Positions 1 to 6,838 of a stretch of DNA of 7,645 nt are shown here, piece by piece. Within the stretch, counting starts at the first letter, position 1. Each line of letters starts with the position of its first letter. Origin of the DNA: Gemmatimonadota bacterium (GTDB lineage: Bacteria; Gemmatimonadota; Gemmatimonadetes; Gemmatimonadales; GWC2-71-9); assembly GCA_003220855.1 (NCBI GenBank), contig QHTP01000134.1, forward strand, positions 1 through 7,645, read 5' to 3'. The position numbers and the translations under genes are program-made. Below the pieces are notes generated by a model that did not search any database, had not been told where the DNA came from, and saw nothing but the letters and a program-made list of their open reading frames with translations.

Positions 1-93
1 GGCCCCCCCGATCCCCGCCACCCGCCCCCCGATCAACGTCACCACCGCCACCAGCACGCCACCCATCGCCAAGAGCAGGAGATACGGCTTCAC
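1..93 (-). CDS. Small membrane protein, 5' part only (possible ATP synthase accessory subunit)
   Basis: The gene starts with GTG at 93-91, overlapping the TGA of the upstream AtpZ-like gene by four bases, and runs off the left edge after 31 codons. The visible residues begin MKPYLLLLAMGG and are almost all hydrophobic or small, which reads as one membrane helix followed by a Gly-rich turn. The four-base stop/start overlap points to translational coupling with the AtpZ-like gene. In many genomes a gene after AtpZ encodes another small membrane subunit (AtpI/AtpR type) ahead of the a, c and b subunits, so a role in F-type ATP synthase assembly is a reasonable inference. Too little is visible to name the family, and no motif here is diagnostic. 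Confidence 0.5.
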   Translation of the reverse strand, partial: MKPYLLLLAMGGVLVAVVTLIGGRVAGIGGA

Positions 94-356
94 GGCTCCC
101 GTTTCCCGTGTCCCGATTCCCGGTTACGGCCCGCCGTGTCGCTCTTCACGCGGTCGTAGATGCTCATGAACCCGCCGAACCCGCCCACCGCTGCGCCCAC
201 CAGCGCGAGCAGCGGCCGCGTGCCGAGCCAGCCATCGACCACCCAGCCGAGCGCGCCGAACGCGAGGATGGCGAACGCGAAGCCGAAGCCCAGCGCGACG
301 TAGGAGTAGCCTTCGCCGAAGCTCGGGCCGAAGCGATTTCGCTCGTCGTCTGGCAT
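90..356 (-). CDS. atpZ: AtpZ/AtpI-family F0 accessory membrane protein
   Basis: This 88-residue protein has two predicted membrane helices, about residues 17-40 and 48-66, joined by a short turn (VVDGWLGTRP), then a charged soluble tail. A tyrosine and Gly-rich first helix, a WxxDxxLGT-like turn and a second helix ending FMSIYDRV are typical of the AtpZ/AtpI family. These proteins are encoded at the head of F-type ATP synthase operons and are linked to c-ring assembly and cation handling in the inner membrane. I chose ATG at 356. A TTG at 401 is also in frame, but it would lie upstream of the likely promoter (369-397) and would add a non-family N-terminus. With this start the leader would be only a few bases, and no Shine-Dalgarno is visible. 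The gene is coupled by a 4-base overlap to the next membrane gene. The symbol rests on family resemblance only; AtpI is the alternative name. Confidence 0.75.
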   Translation of the reverse strand: MPDDERNRFGPSFGEGYSYVALGFGFAFAILAFGALGWVVDGWLGTRPLLALVGAAVGGFGGFMSIYDRVKSDTAGRNRESGHGKREP

Positions 357-368
357 GATGCGGACGGG

Positions 369-397
369 AACATACGCGCTTGTGAAAAATTTCGCAA
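369..397 (-). promoter_or_regulatory. Candidate sigma70-type promoter of the atp genes
   Basis: On the minus strand TTGCGA (top-strand 392-397) and TATGTT (369-374) are separated by exactly 17 bases. Transcription would start near 362, only about six bases before the ATG at 356, so the message would be almost leaderless. This is read by eye from consensus matching. Confidence 0.45.
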
Positions 398-399
398 GC
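378..399. repeat. Interrupted inverted repeat in the atp/moxR divergent region (candidate operator)
   Basis: The arms GCTTGTG (378-384) and CGCAAGC (393-399) are inverted copies with one mismatch, separated by the AT-only octamer AAAAATTT. The element covers the spacer and -35 hexamer of the candidate atp promoter and lies about 40 bases upstream of the possible moxR -10. Its size and dyad symmetry fit a dimeric repressor site. No cognate regulator can be named. Confidence 0.4.
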
Positions 400-437
400 A
401 AAGCACCAAACGCGCAACTTTATGTGGCGCTTAGGAG

Positions 438-443
438 TATGAT
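438..443 (+). promoter_or_regulatory. Possible -10 element for moxR
   Basis: TATGAT matches five of six consensus positions and lies 20 bases before the ATG at 464. No acceptable -35 is seen 16-18 bases upstream (the region reads CAACTT), so the promoter would need an activator or another sigma factor. This is a weak call. Confidence 0.25.
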
Positions 444-463
444 GTGCTAACCTGAGAGCCAGA

Positions 464-1501
<1,038 letters not shown>

Positions 1502-1508
1502 AGGGTAC

Positions 1509-1514
1509 GGAGGG
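1509..1514 (+). promoter_or_regulatory. Ribosome binding site of the small exported protein gene
   Basis: GGAGGG lies six bases upstream of the ATG at 1521. It fixes the start, and together with the 19-base gap after moxR it supports co-transcription. Confidence 0.6.
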
Positions 1515-1520
1515 AGTCCT

Positions 1521-1952
1521 ATGAGCAAGGTCGTTCTCGCCAGCCTCGCCCTGATCGCGCTGCGGACCTGCGATGTCGGGGGCCCGCGCTCTCCCGGGCC
1601 GATTCAGGGCACGTGGGGCGGCGACAATGCCGGCTTGATCGCGTTCGACACCACCGCGCACGTGCACATCGGCTGCACCGCCGGCGACACGAAGCAGGCG
1701 ATCGTCGCCGATCAGCGGGGACGCTTCGACGTGCCCGGGCTCTACAACATCACGCTCTATCCTGTGGCCCGCGGTCCCGACCATCCGGCTCGGTTCACGG
1801 GTTCGGTCGACGGCAACGTGATGACCCTCACCGTGGCGCTCACGGACACGGCGGTGACGCTCGGCCCGGTGCAGCTCACGTTCGGGAAGGACCCCAGGAT
1901 GGGGCCGTGTCCCATCTGCCGCCGGCCTGGCCGGACCGCGGCCGCGCACTAG
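1521..1952 (+). CDS. Small exported beta-rich protein of unknown function with C-terminal CPIC motif
   Basis: This is a 143-residue protein with a short N-terminal hydrophobic segment (residues 4-14, VVLASLALIAL) that looks like a signal peptide. It is followed by a compact region (about 28-122) rich in alternating hydrophobic residues: GTWGGDNAGLI, then AHVHIGC, GRFDVPGLY, RFTGSVDG and MTLTVALTDT. The pattern suggests a beta-sandwich or barrel. It resembles a group of hypothetical proteins I recall from soil bacteria, in which a WGG(D/N) start and an RFDVPG-like turn recur; no function is known to me. Cys17 sits after LRT, which is not a canonical lipobox, so lipidation is doubtful. The tail carries CPIC (130-133), a CxxC that could bind metal or form a disulfide. 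A strong Shine-Dalgarno and 19-base spacing link it to moxR. Its stop codon overlaps that of the convergent gene. Confidence 0.75.
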   Translation: MSKVVLASLALIALRTCDVGGPRSPGPIQGTWGGDNAGLIAFDTTAHVHIGCTAGDTKQAIVADQRGRFDVPGLYNITLYPVARGPDHPARFTGSVDGNVMTLTVALTDTAVTLGPVQLTFGKDPRMGPCPICRRPGRTAAAH

Positions 1953-2371
1953 GGCAGTAGACGAACCTCCCTTGGATCAATGACGACCGGAGTCCGGTCG
2001 GGACCGAGGGCCCATTCCGACAGCGTACCGGTTACGACGACGCGGCGGCCCGTGAGCCGGCGCACGTCACGCCACGTGGACTCGGCCCGGCGCACCTGAA
2101 TCGTGTCCTGACCCTGAAACGCATCGCTGTTGGGGCTGTCTTTGTAGTCGCCGATCGTGCAAATCGGGGCGTCGAGGATAAGGAAATCCACCACCACTGG
2201 GCGATCGCCTCGAGCGAAGCTGTCGTAGTGCGGCGGACCCGGCAGCCTGCGCTGCACCAGGTGTCCGGTGAGCGAGACCGGGGCGGGCCGGTAGTGGTAG
2301 CAGGAGTCGGCGACAGGCCTCGGCGGCGCGCCGGCGGCGATCAGGATGACGAACGAGGCGTGCAAGAGCAT
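1949..2371 (-). CDS. Secreted DUF4431-like protein
   Basis: This is a 140-residue protein with an N-terminal hydrophobic segment (residues 1-14) reading as a signal peptide, probably cut near residue 20. The mature part matches the pattern I know for DUF4431: a Cys-Tyr-x-Tyr start (24-27), VSLTGHLV (32-39), PGPPHYDSFARGD (44-56), a strand ending DAPIC (67-71), IQV (91-93), and LTGRRVVVTGTL (106-117) followed by a TPVV strand (127-130). Cys24 and Cys71 could form a disulfide. The family has no assigned activity; the fold is probably an all-beta periplasmic domain. The start at 2371 has no good Shine-Dalgarno at normal spacing (a GGAAG lies about 18 bases upstream). The gene follows the serine protease after 63 bases on the same strand, so the two are probably co-transcribed. 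The stop shares CTAG with the convergent gene. Confidence 0.75.
   Translation of the reverse strand: MLLHASFVILIAAGAPPRPVADSCYHYRPAPVSLTGHLVQRRLPGPPHYDSFARGDRPVVVDFLILDAPICTIGDYKDSPNSDAFQGQDTIQVRRAESTWRDVRRLTGRRVVVTGTLSEWALGPDRTPVVIDPREVRLLP
1984..2000. repeat. Perfect GC-rich hairpin in the convergent gene end
   Basis: Arms CGACCGG (1984-1990) and CCGGTCG (1994-2000) are perfectly complementary around the loop AGT. A further GACCG (2002-2006) could pair alternatively with the CGGTC of the second arm. The hairpin lies 32 bases past the stop of the rightward gene and inside the coding end of the leftward one. There is no T-run, so intrinsic termination of the moxR transcript here is only a possibility. 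Confidence 0.35.
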
Positions 2372-2434
2372 GATCGATCGGGCCAGCGCTTCCGGGCGAG
2401 CGGACCCGCGGTCCGCCCGCCCTGCACGGCCAAC

Positions 2435-3259
2435 CTATCTCAGGTACTGCCCTACAAAGTCCAGCACGTTTTGCCGGTCGAGGCGGAACACGCCGCCCGT
2501 CCCGCCGCACGTCCCGTTCAGCCCGAATGACGTCACACCGCCGATCACGTTGCTCGTCCCGACGAAGTTGGGCCCGCCCGAATCGCCGAAGCAGGTGCCA
2601 CCGGTAGACGCGTTGTTCGAGAGCAGCAGCGAGAAATCGCCCACGATTCCCCCATTGATCTGAATCAGGTGCGGCTCGGCGAACATGCGGATGCGCTCGG
2701 CTTCGATCTTGACGGGGTTGATCAGCTGCAAACCGTAGCCGACGGCGGTGAACACCGTCGAGCTGCTGGGTTTCAGCGCATCGAGCTGGTCGGCGCTGGG
2801 GAGGGTGCCGTACTGGCCGGCCGGCAGCTTGAAGGCCTTCGACAGCAGGACCACGCCCACGTCGTGCAGGAAGAACGCGCTCTCGGTGAAGAGTGGGTGG
2901 GCGTGCCACGCGACGGCCTCGATCGTGTTGGGGCCGGCGAAGGGGTAGTTGTTGTTGCCGTCCTGCACGTCGGACTCGGTGAAGATGCGCATGCCGCTGA
3001 ACTCGCCCGGCTCGCCGGCGCAGTGGCCGGCGGTGAGCACCACTTTCGGGGCGATGAGCGTGGCGGAGCAGCGGAACGCCGGCGTGCCCTTCACATCCAT
3101 CACCAGCAGCACGACGGCGGGATGGTCGGTGCCGTCGACCGTGCCGTTCGTGATGAAGGACGGACGACCCGGCCGCTCTGGAGCCGTGGCCACGCGGTCG
3201 CAGCCGAGCAGGGTAAGGGAAGCGACGGCAAGGATCGAGGGGATGACACGTGTTCTCAT
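2435..3259 (-). CDS. Lipoprotein serine protease, trypsin-like (S1 family)
   Basis: This is a 274-residue exported protease. Residues 1-20 form a lipoprotein signal (MRTRVIPSIL then hydrophobic, ending LLGC), so Cys20 should be lipidated and the enzyme tethered to a membrane. The S1 triad is complete: His79 in LTAGHC, Asp133 in HDVGVVLL and Ser227 in GDSGGP. Cys64/Cys80 matches the conserved His-loop disulfide, and Cys223/Cys251 a second one. The residue six before the active serine, which forms the base of the S1 pocket, is Gly221 rather than the Asp of trypsin, so a preference for small or hydrophobic residues is more likely than Arg/Lys. The ATG at 3259 is chosen over an in-frame start at 3385 because AGGAGG precedes it and the signal peptide begins there. 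A DUF4431-like gene follows in the same direction. The substrate is unknown. Confidence 0.9.
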   Translation of the reverse strand: MRTRVIPSILAVASLTLLGCDRVATAPERPGRPSFITNGTVDGTDHPAVVLLVMDVKGTPAFRCSATLIAPKVVLTAGHCAGEPGEFSGMRIFTESDVQDGNNNYPFAGPNTIEAVAWHAHPLFTESAFFLHDVGVVLLSKAFKLPAGQYGTLPSADQLDALKPSSSTVFTAVGYGLQLINPVKIEAERIRMFAEPHLIQINGGIVGDFSLLLSNNASTGGTCFGDSGGPNFVGTSNVIGGVTSFGLNGTCGGTGGVFRLDRQNVLDFVGQYLR

Positions 3260-3263
3260 GATT

Positions 3264-3269
3264 CCTCCT
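3264..3269 (-). promoter_or_regulatory. Strong Shine-Dalgarno of the protease gene
   Basis: A perfect AGGAGG on the minus strand ends four bases before the ATG at 3259. It decides the start over the longer reading frame that opens at 3385. Confidence 0.8.
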
Positions 3270-3288
3270 GGCGGGCCGGACGGCAGCG

Positions 3289-3317
3289 ATTGTAACACGG
3301 AAGCCACCCGCTGACCA
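3289..3317 (-). promoter_or_regulatory. Candidate sigma70-type promoter of the protease-DUF4431 pair
   Basis: On the minus strand TGGTCA (top-strand 3312-3317; four of six) and TACAAT (3289-3294; five of six) are separated by exactly 17 bases. A start near 3282 would leave a leader of about 22 bases holding the AGGAGG. The spacing agrees well with the chosen protease start. Confidence 0.55.
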
Positions 3318-3399
3318 CCGGGGCCGGCCAGCGGCAGGACAGTTGACGAACGCCCGACGCGGCCTCTCACCGGTGCCTTAACCATCTGGCGATCAATGT

Positions 3400-3417
3400 G
3401 TTGACATCCGGTTGATA
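3400..3417 (+). repeat. Direct heptamer repeat GTTGAYA, 11-base period: candidate SARP operator
   Basis: GTTGACA (3400-3406), four bases TCCG, then GTTGATA (3411-3417) gives two heptamers identical at six of seven positions and offset by 11 bases, one helical turn. The first copy contains the -35 hexamer TTGACA. The second ends 8 bases before TAATAG at 3426. SARP regulators are known to bind direct heptamer repeats of this period just upstream of the -10, and the gene downstream is itself SARP-like. Confidence 0.5.
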
Positions 3418-3431
3418 CTGCTGCCTAATAG
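3401..3431 (+). promoter_or_regulatory. Candidate promoter of the SARP-ATPase regulator gene
   Basis: A perfect -35 TTGACA lies at 3401-3406. Two -10 readings exist: CCTAAT at 3424-3429 (17-base spacer, four of six matches but lacking the important second-position A) or TAATAG at 3426-3431 (19-base spacer, three of six). Both are poor, which fits a promoter needing an activator. Transcription from here would give a leader of roughly 25 bases before the TTG start at 3461. Confidence 0.5.
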
Positions 3432-3460
3432 TACCATTCCGAAACGCCGCGAGCCGTCCG

Positions 3461-6400
3461 TTGGCACCGCACCTGCACCTCGTGAGTCTGGGCGTGCCGC
3501 TGCTGCTCACCGAAGCCGGTGAGCAGATCCGCTTTCGCACGCGCAAGCACTTCGCCCTGCTGATCCGCCTCGCGGTGGAAGGCGGGCGCAAGTTCACGCG
3601 TGACTACCTGATGGATCTCTTCTGGCCCGACGTGCCGGCGCTACGCGCGCGCCACTCTCTCGCTCAAGCCCTCACGGTGGTGAAGGAGAAGGTGGGACGC
3701 GAGCATCTCGTCGTGCAGCGAACATCGATTGCCCTCGTTCCCGGTGTCGTGGACGCGGACGTGCGCCGGCTCGACAGCTGCGAGGCCGAGATTCGCGGGC
3801 CGTTCCTCGAGGGCTTCGAGGTGCCCGGGGCGGTGCAATTCGAGCAGTGGAAGGACGAATGGCGCGCCAAGCTCATGCCCCGGATCCGCGACTGCCTGGT
3901 GAAGCAGATGGACGCGGGTCGTCGGACTGGAGACTTCGCGACCGTGGAGCGGCACGCGGAGGTACTGCTCGAGCTCGATCCCCTGTCCGAAGACGGGGTG
4001 CGCGGGTTTATCGAGGCGCGGGCGTGGGTGGGGGATCGCACCAATGCGCTCAAGGCGTTCGGGCGTTTCGAGGCGCGGCTGGCTGAAGAGCTCGGGGCCA
4101 AGCCGAGCGCGGACTTGGTACGGATCGCGGACCTGTTGCGCCAAGGACGGCGCACGGCCCCGCCGCCAACCGGGGCGGGGCAGGTCTCAGAGCGGTGCGA
4201 GCGGCGGTTTGAGGCGGAGACGCTGATCGGCCGCGAGCGGGAGTTCTCGCGGTTGTACGACGCGTGGCTCGAGGTGCGGCGACGCGCGCCGCGTATCGTA
4301 GTGCTGGTCGGCGATCCCGGCGTGGGGAAGACGACGTTGACCAACGCGTTCGTATCGACGTGTCAAATGGAAGGCGCGGCCATCGCGCGCGCCCAGGCGT
4401 ACGACGCGGAGCGCGAGCTGCCGTTCGCGGTACTGGCCGAGCTCATCAAGCAGCTCACGCTGCAGCGGGCGATCGGCGGGACCGATCCCGAGGCGCTGAG
4501 CGAGCTCACGCGGGTGTCGCCCGAGATCTTCAGTGCGTTTCCCGGCGTGCCCAAGCCCGTCGAGTGGGCGGCGGAAGTCATTCCGCTGCGGCTGGCCGAC
4601 GCCTTCCTCAAGGCCGTGGAAGCGGGGACCGAGGAGAGCCCGCTGGTGCTGGTGGTGGACGACATTCACGCCGCCGACAACGCGAGCGCGGCCATCCTGC
4701 ACATCATCGCGCGCAAGCTTCCCCACACGCGCCTGCTCCTGATTCTCACCGCGCGATCCAACGAGCTGCGCACGGCGGCGGCGCCGAGCGCGCTCACCGC
4801 CGATGCGAGCGTCGAGGCGATGCGGACGCTCGAGCTGGAGCCGCTCCCGGCGGCCGCGGCCGAACAGCTGGTGGCGGCGCTGGTGCTCAAGGCCGATGGT
4901 CGCATCGGGGACGTGCCCGTACCGCGGATTCTGCAGGCGGGCAATGGCAACCCGCTGGCGCTCGAGCTGCTCACCAAGGAGTGGCTCGCGCACGGCTCGG
5001 GCTCGCTCCTGAGCGATTTGGAGGCGCTCAACACGCAACCGGTCGCGAACATCGGGATTCCGCGCGCGATCGGGGCGGTATGCGAGCGACAGATCCGCCG
5101 GCTCGACCCGCCCCTGCGGGCGGCGCTGGATCTGGCGGCGGTGCTCGGCCGCCGCCTGGCGGATCTGCCGCTGTACGAGGTGGTGGACCTCTCCCCTGCA
5201 GCGGCGGGGGAGGCGCTGTCGCGGCTCAAGGAGGAGGGCATTCTGCGCGAGGTGCACGGCGAGCTCGAGTTTCGGAACGAGCTGATCCGAGCGCAGGCGT
5301 ATTACGCGGTGGCGGGGCCGGCGCGGCAGCACTTGCATCGGAGCGTGGGGGAGTTATTGGAGACGGAATCACGGCCAACTGCTAGGGCGATTCAACTTGA
5401 GATCGGATGGCACTTCTTACGGGGCTCGAACGTAGCAGCCGCTCTACCTCACGCACTCTTAGGTGCCGAGCATGCGCTGCAGACAGGAGCTCCGTACGAG
5501 GCCGAGCAAATACTCAAAGCCGTCTTGAGTCTCGACCGTGTACTTGGCGGAGAAGGTCGAAGGCTTCGTTTACTGCTCGCCAGAGCTCTATTGCATCAGT
5601 CAAGAGCTGATGAGGCCTTCACTCTCCTTGACGCGCTTCCGCGAGACTTGCCCCTTTCCTCACGAGAGTACGCCGAGGTTTGCTGCATGGAGGCTGCAGC
5701 GGAATACTTGCTACATCGGCAGGGTGGACAGAGATACATGGAGGTTGCCTCAAGGGCCTTAGAAGCGGCGCAGGCCGTCGGAGACCCCGACCTTGTCGCC
5801 GTCGCCTTGCTCGAGTACGCGCGTTCCGGAACTGAAATTGGCGATCAGGATAGACTTGACAAGGCAGAACGAGAGGTCGAAACCCTGCTCGCAAGGTCCC
5901 AGCCTGCGCAAGAGACCCCTATGGCACACTATGCGCAGGGCTACTGTCGCCACTCCCTCGGGGACTTCGAAGCAGCCAAACGATCGCTTGGGAGCGCACT
6001 CGAACTCCTTCACCACGAATCGCCTAACGCCGTGATGCTTGCTCTTGCTTACAACGCGTTGGGTGTCTGCCAGTATCACTCGTTCGAGTTCGCCTCGGCC
6101 GAGGCTTCGTTCGACAAGGCTCTACGGTTGGTGCGCAAGCTCGGTGATGACTCCCGAGAATCACTTACGGCTTCGAACCTTTGTGTCCTCCACATGCTTC
6201 GGGGCCGCTTCCGGGAGGCCATCCGATGGGGGGAAACAGCCGTCAACTTAGGGACGCGCGCCCTCAGACAGCCGGTGCTGCCCTACGCCTATTTGAATCT
6301 GGCTGAAGTCTGGCTCATTCTCGGCGAACCCCAAAATGCCCGTCAATGCACAGAGGCCGCTCGATCCTGGAACAAGGCGGAGCACAGCTGGCGCGTGAAC

Positions 6401-6838
6401 GTGACACTTCTCTGCGAATGCGCCAATCTCGCCCTGATGAGTGGCGACTTGCTTCTCGCTATGAGAAACATCGAGAGCGTAGAGTCCCTTGTGGCCGGAA
6501 GAGAACAAGCAGTGCCCGAGAAAGGAATGCTCCAGAAGCTAAAGATACGACACGCGGCGCACGTTCTGGGCGAGGAAAAAGCCGCAGCACTGGCAGATCG
6601 AACTTGGGCAGAGTTTCCCAGGGGCCGGACGACTTCGTTCGCCCAAGTCCTCGCCGCCTACGCCTGGCTCGAGCATCGGAGATTGGGGTATCAGACTGAC
6701 GCCACGCTTTCTGAATTGAGGCTCCTCGACGAGCCCGAGGCGGTAGGGTTGAGGATCTCCCTCGAATCCCAAGGATTCCTGAAACCCTCTGCCGCTTCGA
6801 TGCAGGCACGCCTTGCAATGCGTCACCCAACTCCATAG
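3461..6838 (+). CDS. SARP/BTAD-type transcriptional regulator with AAA ATPase and TPR domains
   Basis: This is a 1125-residue cytoplasmic regulator. Residues 4-100 form an OmpR/SARP-type winged helix, beginning with the strand LHLVSLG and including FTRDYLMDLFWPD. Residues 101-228 are a BTAD-like helical region (RGPFLEGF, LLELDPLSEDGVR, EELGAKPS). Its first helix is about ten residues shorter than I expect. An AAA_16-type ATPase follows: Walker A GDPGVGKT (284-291), Walker B LVLVVDD (395-401) and a following strand LLILTAR (425-431), then a lid to about 630. The rest is TPR-like helical pairs (for example 822-850, 862-892, 901-930 and 942-970). There is no C-terminal LuxR helix-turn-helix. The start is TTG at 3461, the only initiation codon that keeps the first strand after the stop at 3413; no Shine-Dalgarno is evident. 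Codon use changes sharply at residue ~632. Target genes are unknown; the divergent protease pair and the gene itself are candidates. Confidence 0.9.
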   Translation: MAPHLHLVSLGVPLLLTEAGEQIRFRTRKHFALLIRLAVEGGRKFTRDYLMDLFWPDVPALRARHSLAQALTVVKEKVGREHLVVQRTSIALVPGVVDADVRRLDSCEAEIRGPFLEGFEVPGAVQFEQWKDEWRAKLMPRIRDCLVKQMDAGRRTGDFATVERHAEVLLELDPLSEDGVRGFIEARAWVGDRTNALKAFGRFEARLAEELGAKPSADLVRIADLLRQGRRTAPPPTGAGQVSERCERRFEAETLIGREREFSRLYDAWLEVRRRAPRIVVLVGDPGVGKTTLTNAFVSTCQMEGAAIARAQAYDAERELPFAVLAELIKQLTLQRAIGGTDPEALSELTRVSPEIFSAFPGVPKPVEWAAEVIPLRLADAFLKAVEAGTEESPLVLVVDDIHAADNASAAILHIIARKLPHTRLLLILTARSNELRTAAAPSALTADASVEAMRTLELEPLPAAAAEQLVAALVLKADGRIGDVPVPRILQAGNGNPLALELLTKEWLAHGSGSLLSDLEALNTQPVANIGIPRAIGAVCERQIRRLDPPLRAALDLAAVLGRRLADLPLYEVVDLSPAAAGEALSRLKEEGILREVHGELEFRNELIRAQAYYAVAGPARQHLHRSVGELLETESRPTARAIQLEIGWHFLRGSNVAAALPHALLGAEHALQTGAPYEAEQILKAVLSLDRVLGGEGRRLRLLLARALLHQSRADEAFTLLDALPRDLPLSSREYAEVCCMEAAAEYLLHRQGGQRYMEVASRALEAAQAVGDPDLVAVALLEYARSGTEIGDQDRLDKAEREVETLLARSQPAQETPMAHYAQGYCRHSLGDFEAAKRSLGSALELLHHESPNAVMLALAYNALGVCQYHSFEFASAEASFDKALRLVRKLGDDSRESLTASNLCVLHMLRGRFREAIRWGETAVNLGTRALRQPVLPYAYLNLAEVWLILGEPQNARQCTEAARSWNKAEHSWRVNVTLLCECANLALMSGDLLLAMRNIESVESLVAGREQAVPEKGMLQKLKIRHAAHVLGEEKAAALADRTWAEFPRGRTTSFAQVLAAYAWLEHRRLGYQTDATLSELRLLDEPEAVGLRISLESQGFLKPSAASMQARLAMRHPTP

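Noticed and set aside
357..401. TTG start at 401 for the AtpZ-like gene
   Set aside because: It lies upstream of the best promoter candidate and adds 15 residues that do not resemble the family. ATG at 356 is preferred, though not proven.
1521..1571. Lipoprotein call for the small exported protein (Cys17)
   Set aside because: The residues before the cysteine are Leu-Arg-Thr; Arg and Thr at -2 and -1 do not fit a lipobox.
3260..3385. Longer protease start at 3385 giving 42 extra residues
   Set aside because: The extra residues contain no signal sequence, and the segment covers the promoter candidate (3289-3317) and the AGGAGG. The lipoprotein signal begins exactly at the ATG at 3259.
3393..3404. 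Small dyad TCAA-TGTG-TTGA overlapping the -35 of the regulator
   Set aside because: Four-base arms are too short to separate from chance; the 11-base direct repeat explains the same bases better.
4187..5385. Long open frames on both strands (383 and 373 codons) over the ATPase part of the regulator
   Set aside because: Both are low-complexity Arg/Ala/Gly-rich translations in the highest-G+C part of the window, where stop codons are rare by chance. The regulator frame carries the real Walker motifs.
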